This document shows positions 1-7,968 of a stretch of DNA of 51,775 bases, piece by piece. This DNA is from an uncultured Campylobacter sp. (GTDB taxonomy: Bacteria; Campylobacterota; Campylobacteria; Campylobacterales; Campylobacteraceae). The position numbers and the translations under genes are program-made. A model generated the notes under the pieces. The model was not told the origin of the DNA and made no database searches. It worked only from the letters and a program-made list of their open reading frames with translations. The stretch is from assembly GCF_938045625.1 (NCBI RefSeq), contig NZ_CALIAV010000062.1, positions 1 to 51,775 on the forward strand, written 5' to 3'. Position 1 is the stretch's first letter; each line of letters begins with the position of its first letter.

Positions 1-2
1 CT

Positions 3-65
3 CTAAAAGCGGGCGATGAAGTAACTGCTATCATCAAAGCTAGCCACATCATCATTGGTGCTTAA
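3..65 (+). CDS. C-terminal end of a TOBE/Mop molybdate-binding-type protein (partial)
   Basis: Only the last 20 codons are in the window, read in frame 3 to a TAA stop. The tail reads LKAGDEVTAIIKASHIIIGA, which matches the end of a TOBE/Mop domain, where a GDEVTAIIKAS-type strand precedes a short hydrophobic end. Such domains bind molybdate or tungstate in ModE/ModC/Mop proteins. The parent gene extends left of the window, so its full identity (regulator, transporter ATPase or small molbindin) cannot be decided. Confidence 0.7.
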   Translation, partial: LKAGDEVTAIIKASHIIIGA

Positions 66-171
66 TTCTTTTAAATAGCGAGCGGTTTATGGCTGCTCGC
101 TGAATTGTTTTGCTTTCATTTAAATTTGATCCGAATTTATATTGCTTAACTAAAAACCAAATTTAGCTATT

Positions 172-402
172 CTTATCCACTCGCACGAACGCCCAGTGTA
201 TAAATCCTTGCCTCGGTTTATATTTGCCGCCACCAAAATCAACCTTGATTATAAATTCATTCGCGTAGCTAGTTTTAACAAGCCATCGTTGAAGCTGGGC
301 ACCTTTTTGTCCCAATGCCCGGCAATTTTTTTGCCAAAGCAGAGCAAGTCTTGGGCTATTTTTGAAATTTGGCTTTGAAAAATGGGGCGAGCCGCCTAGC
401 AT
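172..402 (-). pseudogene. Internally deleted, frameshifted copy of the methyltransferase at 2552–3379
   Basis: Read on the minus strand, the stretch has two blocks that match the ends of the methyltransferase gene at 2552–3379, joined directly. The first carries the counterpart of its N-terminal part (FGKKIAGHWDKKVPSFNDG against FGKKFAEDWDKKAPSFNEG). The second carries its C-terminal part (GKYKPRQGFIHWAFVRVDK). At nucleotide level, 172–230 resembles 2580–2643 and 236–352 resembles about 3203–3318, so roughly 555 bases are missing. One base is also lost between the LLK and TSYANEF parts, which shifts the frame. The Rossmann motif I region is gone, so no enzyme can be made. It lies in the same orientation as the intact gene, as a distant tandem duplicate or a remnant of a paralogue. 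Confidence 0.75.
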
Positions 403-480
403 TGCCCGATGGATAATGAGTACAAATATGCCGTTATCTTGGGGCTAAAGCTATAAAAGCTAACATTAAGCAAGTCAAGA

Positions 481-486
481 TATAAT
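481..486 (+). promoter_or_regulatory. -10 element upstream of the tRNA-Ser-like sequence
   Basis: A perfect TATAAT lies 15 bases before the tRNA-like sequence and follows a TTAAG-containing stretch. The spacing suits a stable-RNA promoter. It appears intact although the tRNA body behind it looks degenerate. Confidence 0.45.
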
Positions 487-501
487 TTCGCCCCAAACCT
501 A

Positions 502-584
502 GGTAGATGTCCGAGCGGTTTAAGGAGCACGCCCGAAATGCGTGTGCGGGGCAACTCACCGAGAGTTAGAATCTCTCCCCGCCA
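502..584 (+). tRNA. Degenerate tRNA-Ser(CGA)-like sequence, probably a pseudo-tRNA
   Basis: The order of parts is that of a class II serine tRNA: a D-arm with GAGCGGTTTAAGGAGC, an anticodon stem CACGC/GCGTG, a long variable arm and a 3' CCA. Several required features fail. Only three bases plus the discriminator lie between the T-stem and CCA, so the 5' acceptor strand GGTAGAT has no partner. The T-loop reads TTAGAAT and lacks the invariant C of TTC. The anticodon loop is CCGAAAT, which lacks T33 unless a base has been lost from an original CTCGAAA. The length (83) is also short for tRNA-Ser. Most likely a decayed tRNA-Ser(CGA); a sequencing error is the alternative. Confidence 0.6.
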
Positions 585-626
585 TTTTTTAAATCTATTA
601 AATTTTACTTAGTGTTGAGGATAGGT

Positions 627-943
627 ATGAAAATTTTACTCTTAGGCGCTAGCGAAAGCCTTGGCGGCTACGTTATAGGGTTATAGGCGCGCTCTAAGCT
701 CCTACATAGACTCAGCCAAGATTATAGAAAACTAAGCTCTTGACTACACGCTGATACGTCCGCAGTGGTTTAGTTGTGCCAACGAGATAGACTGCAAGGT
801 TACGAGCTGGGCAAAAAAGGGAGAAATTTAAAAACGAAAATGACCAAATTTCAAGAAAATCTATCGCAAATTTGGTCAAAAGATGCCTGATCGATAGCTT
901 TGGCATAAAAGATAGACTAGGCATCAACAAAAAAGAAATTTAA
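627..943 (+). pseudogene. Collapsed SDR/NmrA-type NAD(P)-binding oxidoreductase
   Basis: An ATG at 627 opens MKILLLGASESLGGYVIG, a Rossmann start of the NAD(P)H-binding SDR/NmrA family. It then stops, and most of the middle is missing. From about 718 the strand reads ALDYTLIRPQWFS and EIDCKVT, and after a one-base shift near 825 it reads SRKSIANLVK and ends in GINKKEI before TAA at 943. These match the family's C-terminal landmarks (LDYTxLRPxW, a KGEPFK-like step, SRKSVAxLI, LGINKP-like end). There is an internal stop as well as the frameshift and the deletion. The intact gene would be expected to be around 200 codons or more. It sits directly upstream of the antiporter gene. Confidence 0.7.
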
Positions 944-952
944 AGGAAAAAG

Positions 953-2527
953 ATGATTGAACACTTACTGCTATTTTTGGCTTTGCTAGCTATCATTATC
1001 GCTTTAGTGATGATCTCAAACAGCCTAAAAGTAGCCTATCCGGTGCTTTTAGTTTTGGGCGGTCTTGCCATTAGTTTTGTGCCAAATTTACCCACCATCA
1101 GGATCGATCCAGAGCTTATTTTCATCATATTTTTACCGCCGCTTCTTTACGAGGCCGCATGGGCAAACTCGATAAAAGAGCTCTATAAATGGCGCCGAGT
1201 GATTGGAAGTTTTGCATTTATCGTCGTTTTTATCAGCGCAGCAGCTGTTGCCGTGATAGCAAATTTAGTGATCCCTGGCTTCTCGCTCGCCCTTGGCTTC
1301 ATGCTTGGCGCTATCGTCTCACCACCAGATGCGGTGAGTACGGCTGCGATCCTTAAATTTGTCAAAGCACCGCGCAGGATCAGCGCTATTTTAGAAGGCG
1401 AGAGCCTTTTAAATGACGCATCATCGCTCATCATCTTTCGCTTTGCCGCAGTGGCAGTGACTACTGGGCAGTTTATCTGGTACAAGGCGGCTGCAAGCTT
1501 TGTCTGGATGGTGGCTGGCGGTGTTTTGGTCGGTCTTGTGGTGGCATTAGTAGCCTACTTTTTGCATAAGACCTTGCCAACCGATGAGAACAGCGATACG
1601 ATCATGACGATCACGACGCCTTATGCTATGTATATTTTAGCTGAGGAGCTTGGCGCGAGCGGCGTTTTGGCGGTAGTTTGCGGCGGACTTTACCTCTCGA
1701 CAAAACGAAACGAAATTCTCACCGCTTCAACAAGGATCCACGCTTTCCCCGTTTGGTACAACCTTATTTTCTTGCTAAACGGCCTTGCCTTTACCATGAT
1801 CGGCCTTGATCTGCCTGAAATTTTAGCAGGGCTAAAGCGTAGCGGTGTCTCGCTGCTTGAGGCACTATCTTACGGCGTTTTGGTGACTGCCGTGCTCATC
1901 GTCATTAGGCTTTTGGCATCATACGGAGCCGTTTATATCACGATATTTATGAAGCGCTTTATCAGCGTGGCGGATGATCGCAATCCAGGCAAAGCGACGC
2001 CGTTTATCGTCGGTTGGGCGGGCATGAGGGGCGTAGTCTCGCTAGCTACGGCACTCTCTATCCCCGCCATGGCTGGTAGCGAGCCGTTTCCGCATAGAGA
2101 CCTCATCTTGTTTATCACCTTTGTCGTTATCTTGCTAACGCTCGTAGTTCAGGGACTAACTCTGCCGCTACTTATAAAAAGTGTCAAATTTCCAGACTTT
2201 AACGACCACATGCCAATCGAGCTTGCAAAGATCAAGATAAAAAAGGCACTTGCCGAGGCTTCGCTTAAATTTCAAAGCGAGAAATTTTGCAATGAGGAGA
2301 ATTTCTTGTTCCAAAAACTCAAAGAAGTTTGGAATTTCGAGCTTTCAAATGAAAATTTCGAGATCAGCGACGAGGTCAGGCAGACCTATTTTGAGATCCT
2401 AAATGAGCAGCGAAAGGCGCTTCGTGAGCTAAACAAAGACCCAAAAATCGACGAAGAGATCATCAGGATCTTTTTGTATCACATCGACCTTGAGGAGCGA
2501 AGGTGGCAGGAGCATAGCGAGTACTAA
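953..2527 (+). CDS. CPA1-family Na+/H+ antiporter
   Basis: A 524-residue inner-membrane protein with about a dozen hydrophobic segments in the first 420 residues, then a charged cytoplasmic tail of roughly 100 residues (from KSVKFPDFNDHMPIEL). CPA1 exchangers swap external protons for cytoplasmic sodium or other monovalent cations for pH and salt homeostasis. The ion-site signatures are visible: PPDAV near residues 124–128 (D126) and EGESLLND near 148–155 (D155), the bacterial NhaP/YjcE-type pattern. The start follows AAAGGAAAAAG. It is transcribed alone, between the decayed SDR gene and a converging methyltransferase. Which cation it prefers cannot be read from the sequence. Confidence 0.88.
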   Translation: MIEHLLLFLALLAIIIALVMISNSLKVAYPVLLVLGGLAISFVPNLPTIRIDPELIFIIFLPPLLYEAAWANSIKELYKWRRVIGSFAFIVVFISAAAVAVIANLVIPGFSLALGFMLGAIVSPPDAVSTAAILKFVKAPRRISAILEGESLLNDASSLIIFRFAAVAVTTGQFIWYKAAASFVWMVAGGVLVGLVVALVAYFLHKTLPTDENSDTIMTITTPYAMYILAEELGASGVLAVVCGGLYLSTKRNEILTASTRIHAFPVWYNLIFLLNGLAFTMIGLDLPEILAGLKRSGVSLLEALSYGVLVTAVLIVIRLLASYGAVYITIFMKRFISVADDRNPGKATPFIVGWAGMRGVVSLATALSIPAMAGSEPFPHRDLILFITFVVILLTLVVQGLTLPLLIKSVKFPDFNDHMPIELAKIKIKKALAEASLKFQSEKFCNEENFLFQKLKEVWNFELSNENFEISDEVRQTYFEILNEQRKALRELNKDPKIDEEIIRIFLYHIDLEERRWQEHSEY

Positions 2528-2552
2528 ACTTGCTCAAATTTATGAGCAAGTT
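2527..2552. terminator. Bidirectional hairpin between the antiporter and methyltransferase genes
   Basis: Perfect 10-bp inverted repeat AACTTGCTCA / TGAGCAAGTT around the loop AATTTA. It begins at the antiporter stop and overlaps the end of the converging methyltransferase gene, so it can serve both transcripts. Confidence 0.7.
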
Positions 2553-3379
2553 TAGACATATGCTTTAAATTTAGGCTCTATTTGCCTTATCCACCCGTAC
2601 AAACGCCCAGTGCATAAATCCCGCTTTGGCTCGTATTTGCCGCTGTTAAAATACTCCGCCAGCCGCGCCTCCTCAGCTTCGCTTAGCTCGCCGCCAAGCC
2701 CCCAGCGCGTCTTTTGGACGAGTTCCTCGGCACTCGAAGCAGGACCTGCATGACACCGGGCTTTGATGTAGCTCAGGCTCGGCAGATAGCCCATTTGAAA
2801 CAAGATGTTTAAAAGATAGACGAAGTCGGGCTTTGGCTCCACCTTGCGCCCTATCGCGTCCAAAACGTCCCCGTCTACGAAGCTGCCGCCCACTTTAAAC
2901 GTGATGTAAAGCGATTTTTTAGTTTTTGAAAGAAGCTTGTTAAGCGAGGCCTTGAGATCGTCCACCTCAAGACAGCGCGAAGCAAAAACCACGTCGCATA
3001 CAGGCACGTCCGACCAGTCGTCCTCAAAGGCTTTTTGCGCAAATTTAGCGTTTTTTGCACCGCAAATTTGAGCGTTCTCGCGGGCAAATTCTAGCATCCT
3101 CGGCGAAAAGTCATAGCCGTAAATTTGATCCACCTTTTTCGCTGCCAGCACGCTTAACGCGCCCGCTCCGCACGCAAAGTCAAGCAACGTAGAAACGCCC
3201 GTAAAATCAACCTTATCTATAAATTCTCGCGCGTAGGCGCTTTTCATCACACCCTCGTTGAAGCTGGGCGCCTTTTTGTCCCAGTCCTCGGCAAATTTTT
3301 TGCCAAACGAGCTTCTCGCCTTTTGCGCCTTATAAAGCGCGTCAAAGTCGATTTCATCGTAGTTTGAAGCTAAAATCAT
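2552..3379 (-). CDS. Class I SAM-dependent methyltransferase
   Basis: A 275-residue soluble protein with a SAM-binding Rossmann core. Motif I is LLDFACGAGALSVLA at about residues 65–79, with the acidic D68 and a glycine-rich loop; the later DVVFASRCLE resembles motif IV. The substrate is not evident. The ends of the protein (YDEIDFDALYKAQKARSSFG at the start, GRLYGWIRQIEPKFKAYV at the end) are the parts preserved in the broken copy at 172–402. It is a single gene converging on the antiporter and shares its terminator hairpin. A small-molecule methyltransferase is the default reading; RNA or protein substrates are not excluded. Confidence 0.75.
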   Translation of the reverse strand: MILASNYDEIDFDALYKAQKARSSFGKKFAEDWDKKAPSFNEGVMKSAYAREFIDKVDFTGVSTLLDFACGAGALSVLAAKKVDQIYGYDFSPRMLEFARENAQICGAKNAKFAQKAFEDDWSDVPVCDVVFASRCLEVDDLKASLNKLLSKTKKSLYITFKVGGSFVDGDVLDAIGRKVEPKPDFVYLLNILFQMGYLPSLSYIKARCHAGPASSAEELVQKTRWGLGGELSEAEEARLAEYFNSGKYEPKRDLCTGRLYGWIRQIEPKFKAYV

Positions 3380-3481
3380 CTTTATCCTTTCCTGAATTTA
3401 TCGGGCAGATCGCACCGATTTTCGTTAAATTTTAGCGTAAATTTACGCACCGCATTTGAAATTTAATACCGAACGCAAAAG

Positions 3482-4219
3482 CTAAATTTTTATCTTCCTC
3501 GTCACATGACGGATGATTTGCTGCTTGTTTTTGTTTTGCGAGCTTTGCCAGCGCATGAGCAGCTCTTTTGCGGCAGCAAAATTTACCTTTAGATAGTCCG
3601 CGACGTTGTTTGCGACCGAGCGCTGTACGAAGCGCACCTCGTCCTCTTTAAGTATCTCCAGCACCGCAAAAACGGGGCGCGGATCGCTGATGAAAAGCTC
3701 CAGCTTACTAGCCCACGGAAGCTTTGGTCGCAGGCCCTCGGATGCTAGCCTGCGCAGGTGAAAATTTGACGAGCATGCCCACTGCGTCATGGTTTTTAGA
3801 GAGTCTTGCGGATATTTTTTGATAAAGGCGCGCACCGCGTACTCGCCAGTGCCGCGCTTCGTGATTTCTTTAATCGCGCTCATCGAGGTTTCAAAGTCGT
3901 CTATGCCGCAAATTTCGACGTATTTTGCCAGCGGCAAAGTCCAGTAAAAATGCTTAAACATGCCAGTTTCGTTCGGGTTTTCTTCGCCTAAAATCACGAC
4001 CAAAATCTCCGCCGCGCGCCTAAAATCCGGCGGCAAAAGTTCATTTAGCGCGTTTGCGTGCGCCAAAATCCTTTGCGAATAGCCGAAATTTGGCGTGCTT
4101 TCAGCAATTTGCCCGCAGTAGCTTTGCGCGTCAAATTTAGGGTAAACCGCCTTTATCTTTTGCGATAAAATTTGCACTAAATTTTCTCCGAAATATGCAG
4201 CCAGTCCGCCGTTTTCCAT
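3482..4219 (-). CDS. AlkD-like DNA alkylation repair (HEAT-repeat) protein
   Basis: A 245-residue all-helical protein. The central signature SSNFHLRRLASEGLRPKLPW (about residues 151–170) is typical of the DNA alkylation repair family of HEAT-like-repeat glycosylases (AlkC/AlkD group). These remove N3- and N7-alkylpurines from DNA without base flipping. Helical repeat blocks follow (ISDPRPVFAVLEILKEDEV, RFVQRSVANNVADYLK). No signal peptide, so cytoplasmic. It stands alone on the minus strand. Assignment to the broad family is firmer than the exact substrate. Confidence 0.8.
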   Translation of the reverse strand: MENGGLAAYFGENLVQILSQKIKAVYPKFDAQSYCGQIAESTPNFGYSQRILAHANALNELLPPDFRRAAEILVVILGEENPNETGMFKHFYWTLPLAKYVEICGIDDFETSMSAIKEITKRGTGEYAVRAFIKKYPQDSLKTMTQWACSSNFHLRRLASEGLRPKLPWASKLELFISDPRPVFAVLEILKEDEVRFVQRSVANNVADYLKVNFAAAKELLMRWQSSQNKNKQQIIRHVTRKIKI

Positions 4220-4336
4220 GTTTTCCCTTTGGGTAGGTTTATCTAGTCTTTAAGCAGATATGAATCGTAAATTTGTCGCCTAAAACCAGGCGGCATTAAA
4301 TTTGCAGCCGTTACGCTCGTCAAATTTACCGCAGTT

Positions 4337-4369
4337 TTTTTGGGTCAAATTTAAATATTGACCCAAAAA
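4337..4369 (-). terminator. Hairpin terminator downstream of the lipoprotein gene
   Basis: Perfect 12-bp stem TTTTTGGGTCAA / TTGACCCAAAAA with a nine-base AT loop. Read on the minus strand the arm ends in a T-run, as in an intrinsic terminator for the Sel1-protein/lipoprotein operon. The arm contains the GGTCAA part of the recurring AAATTT word. Confidence 0.7.
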
Positions 4370-4417
4370 GAGGGCGATAAATTTAGCAAAAACTAAAAAT
4401 AACGCCCGAAAGTAAAA

Positions 4418-4993
4418 TTATTTACACTCGACTTGCGGCAGTTGCGCTAAAAATATCGGCATTTTTTGCTTGATTAGCGTGTGGAATTTGCTTCTATCAG
4501 CGATATTTAGAAACTTTAGCGCGTAGTGCGTGACTCTAAGCCCGCAGTTAAGGCTCTTGACGTGGATTAGATTGATCTCGTAGTTGTCAAAATCCGGGTT
4601 GCCTGTGATCGGATAGTAGATCGTGTAAGCTTGATACTCTTTATCGTTTATAGACTTGAAATCATACTCCGCTTTGCCAAACTGCCCGCTTTTTAGCGCG
4701 GTTACAAAGGTCTTTTGGTATTCGTTGATATCGGCGTTTTCATCGACGGTGACGCTTACTAGTTTGGTCCATTTAAAGCCCACTTTTTCATTGGGTAGAT
4801 AAAACTCAGCCGTTCTTGCGTTTTTTTGCTTTAAGACGAATTTTTCGCCGTCTATGGCTACTTCGTTTGGCAGATTTACGCTATCTAGCGCACTTTTTGG
4901 TAGCTCTATCTGCGTGGTTCTAGGTTGGGTGCAGCCGCCTAAAAATAGACAAACGGCCGCAACGGCGGCAAGCGAAACTCTTTTAAAACTCAT
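4418..4993 (-). CDS. Putative lipoprotein of unknown function
   Basis: A 191-residue protein opening with MSFKRVSLAAVAAVCLFLGG-C, a type II signal peptide with lipobox LGGC and the acylated cysteine at residue 21. The mature part is mixed alpha/beta with two further cysteines, in LNCGL and QVECK, which could form a disulfide. I recognise no domain. It overlaps the Sel1-repeat gene by 11 bases (its start lies inside that gene's 3' end) and is almost certainly cotranscribed and translationally coupled with it, so a shared periplasmic or outer-membrane role is likely. Confidence 0.7.
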   Translation of the reverse strand: MSFKRVSLAAVAAVCLFLGGCTQPRTTQIELPKSALDSVNLPNEVAIDGEKFVLKQKNARTAEFYLPNEKVGFKWTKLVSVTVDENADINEYQKTFVTALKSGQFGKAEYDFKSINDKEYQAYTIYYPITGNPDFDNYEINLIHVKSLNCGLRVTHYALKFLNIADRSKFHTLIKQKMPIFLAQLPQVECK

Positions 4994-6401
4994 GTTTTTC
5001 TCCTTTATTAGTTGATTTTTTAAGCTCCATGCACTTTTTAGCTAGCCCCGCCTCGCACTCTTTTTCGTGCAGCTTTTGCGCCTTTTGGCGTAGCGCGGCG
5101 GCTTGTTTTTTGTCGCTGCGCTCAAGATGGCGCGCTAGATTTAGGCACCCGCGCGCATCGTCCGCCTCGCAAGCCTCGCTAAAAAGGCTCGCAGCCTCGC
5201 TGGCGCCCGCTTTTACCACTTCACCTATGCCCTTTTCGTAGATCGCACCTAGATTTGTGCATGCCGGTTTTAGCCCGTTGTAGCAGGCGATCCCGTAAAA
5301 GTTAAAGGCTTTTGGGATATCTTGTGGCACGTCTGATCCATCAAAATACGCGTCCGCTAGGCTCTCGCAGGCATCTAGTCGCCAAAGTAGGCAGGCCTTT
5401 TCAAAAAGCTCCAGTGCGCGAGAAACGTCCTTTTTTACGCTGCGCCCATGAAATAACATATCGCCAAACTCGGCGCAAGAAGCGCCAAAGCCGCCCTCGC
5501 AGGCTTTTTCGTGAAATTTGACCGCCTGCTCGCTATCTTGCCGCGCTCCACCAAGCCCCTTTTTGTAGAGCTCTCCTAGTGCTGCGCAACCGTTTGCTAC
5601 ATCCCTGCCACACGACTCTTTGCCCAGTTCGTAGGCTGCCTCAAACTGCCCGCCTTGATACTGCACCCAGCCGCCGTATAGCTCGTCCAGACGCTCGCTG
5701 CCGCCGCATTTGTAGGCATCGGTGGTGCAGGCTTTGTCGTAGTAGGATCTAGCAGCCTTGATATCCTGCGCAAAACCAGCGCGGCCGTCCTCGTAAAGCC
5801 TGCCTAAAGTCTCGCACGCTTCGTAAATTTTACTTTCGCAGGCAAGCGAGTAAAATTTGAGCGCGTTTTTCGAGTTTTTCGCGGCTTCGTCGTTTTTGCC
5901 CATTGCGCCGTCCGCGTACATGCCGCCTAAATAGTAGCAAACTACCGCGTATCCGCACTCGCAGGCTTTTACGTAGAGGCTTAGCGCCTTGCTTTCATCT
6001 GCTGTGGCACCGACGCCCGCTTCGTAAATTTGAGCTAGATTATAGCAGCTTAAACCAAATCCTTTTTCGCAGGCTAGCTCAAAAATCGCGGTGGCTTTGG
6101 CGTATTCGCCGCTGTTTTGATAGAGCGAGGCTAGGCTGTCGCAGCCTGCTAATTCGCCCGCATCGCAGGCTTTTTCATAAAATTTGGCGGCTTTTACGTC
6201 ATCTTGCTCTACGCCTTTGCCGCTTTGATATAAAAACCCAAGCCTTACGCATCCGCGCGCTTCGCCTGCTTTGCACGCTTTTAGCCAAATTTTAGCCGCT
6301 TTTTGCTCATCGCCCGCGTCGTAGGCTGTTTGACCTTCGTCCGTCAAATTTGCGAGAGCTAAATTTAGCGCAAAAAGTAACAGTAAGACCAGTTTTATCA
6401 T
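4983..6401 (-). CDS. Exported Sel1-repeat, cysteine-rich protein (Hcp-like)
   Basis: A 472-residue protein with a cleavable signal peptide (MIKLVLLLLFALNLALA) and then about eleven Sel1-like repeats of 36–40 residues, with CxxLGxLYExG cores such as CVRLGFLYQSGKGVEQDD. Most repeats carry two cysteines eight residues apart (KACEAG…C pattern), the disulfide-stapled layout of the Helicobacter cysteine-rich proteins (Hcp). Sel1 repeats bind proteins; some Hcp members bind penicillin or interact with host cells, but no such activity can be read here. First gene of a two-gene leftward operon with the lipoprotein downstream. Confidence 0.85.
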   Translation of the reverse strand: MIKLVLLLLFALNLALANLTDEGQTAYDAGDEQKAAKIWLKACKAGEARGCVRLGFLYQSGKGVEQDDVKAAKFYEKACDAGELAGCDSLASLYQNSGEYAKATAIFELACEKGFGLSCYNLAQIYEAGVGATADESKALSLYVKACECGYAVVCYYLGGMYADGAMGKNDEAAKNSKNALKFYSLACESKIYEACETLGRLYEDGRAGFAQDIKAARSYYDKACTTDAYKCGGSERLDELYGGWVQYQGGQFEAAYELGKESCGRDVANGCAALGELYKKGLGGARQDSEQAVKFHEKACEGGFGASCAEFGDMLFHGRSVKKDVSRALELFEKACLLWRLDACESLADAYFDGSDVPQDIPKAFNFYGIACYNGLKPACTNLGAIYEKGIGEVVKAGASEAASLFSEACEADDARGCLNLARHLERSDKKQAAALRQKAQKLHEKECEAGLAKKCMELKKSTNKGEKHEF

Positions 6402-6413
6402 TGCGCTCCTTTG

Positions 6414-6864
6414 TTAAATTTTACTTATTTTGTTTTTCAAATTTGACCTATTTTGCCTCTTTGTAGAGCTTGCATACAACTTTATCGATAGGTTATAGCA
6501 TCTGGGCGCACTGCCTAAGCGGTGCGACGATGTGCTAAAACTACGCAATCTTGGTGCCCTTTGAAAATTATTTGGGTGTGGAGTAAATTTGGCGCGGTTA
6601 CACAAGCGGCTATGATCTTTTTCAAATTTTTCCTTAAATTTAGCGCGAGCCAAATTTGAGCACCAAAACCGCTCCGAGCTGAATTTAACCGTGCTTTTAA
6701 AGACTAAAATTTTATGGTGCAGTTACTAGAGTAGCCAAAACGCCGATGCAAAAATTTATCTTGCCCGTGCTTAGGTTTGTAAGCTGCGCGGCATAAAACA
6801 GATGGCGGTCAAATTTAGCCAAAAACCGCTCGGCTATAAAGCCAAATTTGACCGATTTTGCGAC
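6414..6864. other. Gene-free stretch rich in AAATTT, with faint coding traces
   Basis: No convincing gene. At least ten AAATTT hexamers fall in these 450 bases. On the plus strand short open runs such as ELAYNFIDRL and LGALPKRCDDVLKLRN, then IWRGYTSGYDLF in a shifted frame, look like relics of a small protein. They are faintly reminiscent of a RelE/ParE-type toxin, but are too short and broken to claim. The minus-strand frame at 6414–6653 has no recognisable sequence. Confidence 0.35.
6806..6854 (-). terminator. Inverted repeat just downstream of ychF
   Basis: Arms CGGTCAAATTT and AAATTTGACCG pair over 11 bp around a 27-base loop, directly after the ychF stop. There is no clear T-run. It may terminate or stabilise the end of the long housekeeping operon, and it is one of several hairpins built from the AAATTT word. 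Confidence 0.4.
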
Positions 6865-7968
6865 TTAGACGTTAAATCTAAAATGCATCACGTCGCCGTC
6901 TTGCACGACGTAGTCCTTGCCCTCTAGGCGCATTTTGCCCGCCTCTTTGGCCGGATTTTCGCCGCCGCACGCGATGTAGTCCTCGTAGCCGATTACTTCG
7001 GCTCTGATAAATCCCCTCTCAAAGTCGTTGTGGATGACGCTGGCGGCTTTTGGCGCTTTCCAGCCTTTTACGATCGTCCATGCGCGCACCTCGACGACGC
7101 CCGCGGTAAAGTAGCTGATTAAATTTAGCTTCGCAAATGCCGTTTTGATGATCTTTTCTAGGCCGCTCTCGTTCGTGCCTAGCGAGCTTAAAAACTCATG
7201 CGCCTCTTCGTCGCTAAGCCCCACTAGCTCCTCTTCGATCTTGGCGCAAAGCTTGATAACCTCGTGCCCCGAGCGCGCGGCAAACTCGCGAAGCGCCTGC
7301 ACGTATTTGTTATCCTGCGCGATGCTGTCTTCACCCACATTTGCGCCGTAGACGACCTCTTTTGCGCTGAGTAGCCTTAGCTCTTTGTTTAAATTTATAA
7401 ACGCTTCCTCGTCCTTGCCGCCGAAGCTGCTCGCGCTTTTGCCCTCATTTAGGTGGGCTAGCAGCGAGTTTGCCGTCTCTAGCGCTTCTTTCGCGCCTTT
7501 TGCGTTTGCTTTGGCTTCGCGGGCTAGGCGCTCGATTTTTTTGTTTAGCTGCTCGATGTCGGCGAGGATGAGCTCGGTCTCGATGATCTCGACGTCCCTG
7601 ACGGGATCGACGCCGCCCTCTACGTGAGTGATGTTTTCGTCCTCAAAGCAGCGCACGATGTGCAAAATCACCTCTGTCTCGCGGATGTTTGAGAGAAATT
7701 TATTTCCTAGTCCTTCGCCCGCGCTCGCACCCTTTACGAGGCCCGCGATATCGACGAATTCGATCGTGGAGTATTGGATTTTATTTGGATTTACGATTTT
7801 GGCTAGCTCGCCTAGGCGCTTATCGGGCACTGGCACGACGGCTTTATTCGGCTCGATCGTGCAGAACGGATAGTTTGCGCTCTCGGCGTTTTGCGCTTTC
7901 GTTAGTGCATTAAACGTGGTTGATTTGCCGACGTTTGGCAAACCTACGATACCTACTGCTAGTCCCAT
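6865..7968 (-). CDS. ychF: Redox-regulated ATPase/GTPase YchF
   Basis: Obg-family P-loop protein of 367 residues. The P-loop is GLPNVGKST at residues 9–17, followed by DIAGLVKGASAGEGLGNKFL (G3 and switch II) and a C-terminal TGS domain ending DVMHFRFNV. YchF binds ribosomes and hydrolyses ATP, and is linked to oxidative-stress and translational control. I place the start at 7968 because MGLAVGIVGLPNVGK is the conserved N-terminus and AAAGGAGC precedes it; a longer frame from 7992 would add eight unsupported residues. The ATG overlaps the pepA stop (TAATG), so the two are translationally coupled. Last gene of the rpiB-led operon. Confidence 0.95.
   Translation of the reverse strand: MGLAVGIVGLPNVGKSTTFNALTKAQNAESANYPFCTIEPNKAVVPVPDKRLGELAKIVNPNKIQYSTIEFVDIAGLVKGASAGEGLGNKFLSNIRETEVILHIVRCFEDENITHVEGGVDPVRDVEIIETELILADIEQLNKKIERLAREAKANAKGAKEALETANSLLAHLNEGKSASSFGGKDEEAFINLNKELRLLSAKEVVYGANVGEDSIAQDNKYVQALREFAARSGHEVIKLCAKIEEELVGLSDEEAHEFLSSLGTNESGLEKIIKTAFAKLNLISYFTAGVVEVRAWTIVKGWKAPKAASVIHNDFERGFIRAEVIGYEDYIACGGENPAKEAGKMRLEGKDYVVQDGDVMHFRFNV

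Noticed and set aside
6480..6620. Relic of a RelE/ParE toxin in the gap before ychF
   Set aside because: Only short stretches (ELAYNFIDRL, WRGYTSGYDLF) give a faint resemblance, in different frames and without an antitoxin; not enough to call.
6414..6653. Minus-strand open frame in the gap before ychF
   Set aside because: Composition and lack of RBS or motif suggest chance; it lies in AAATTT-rich intergenic DNA.
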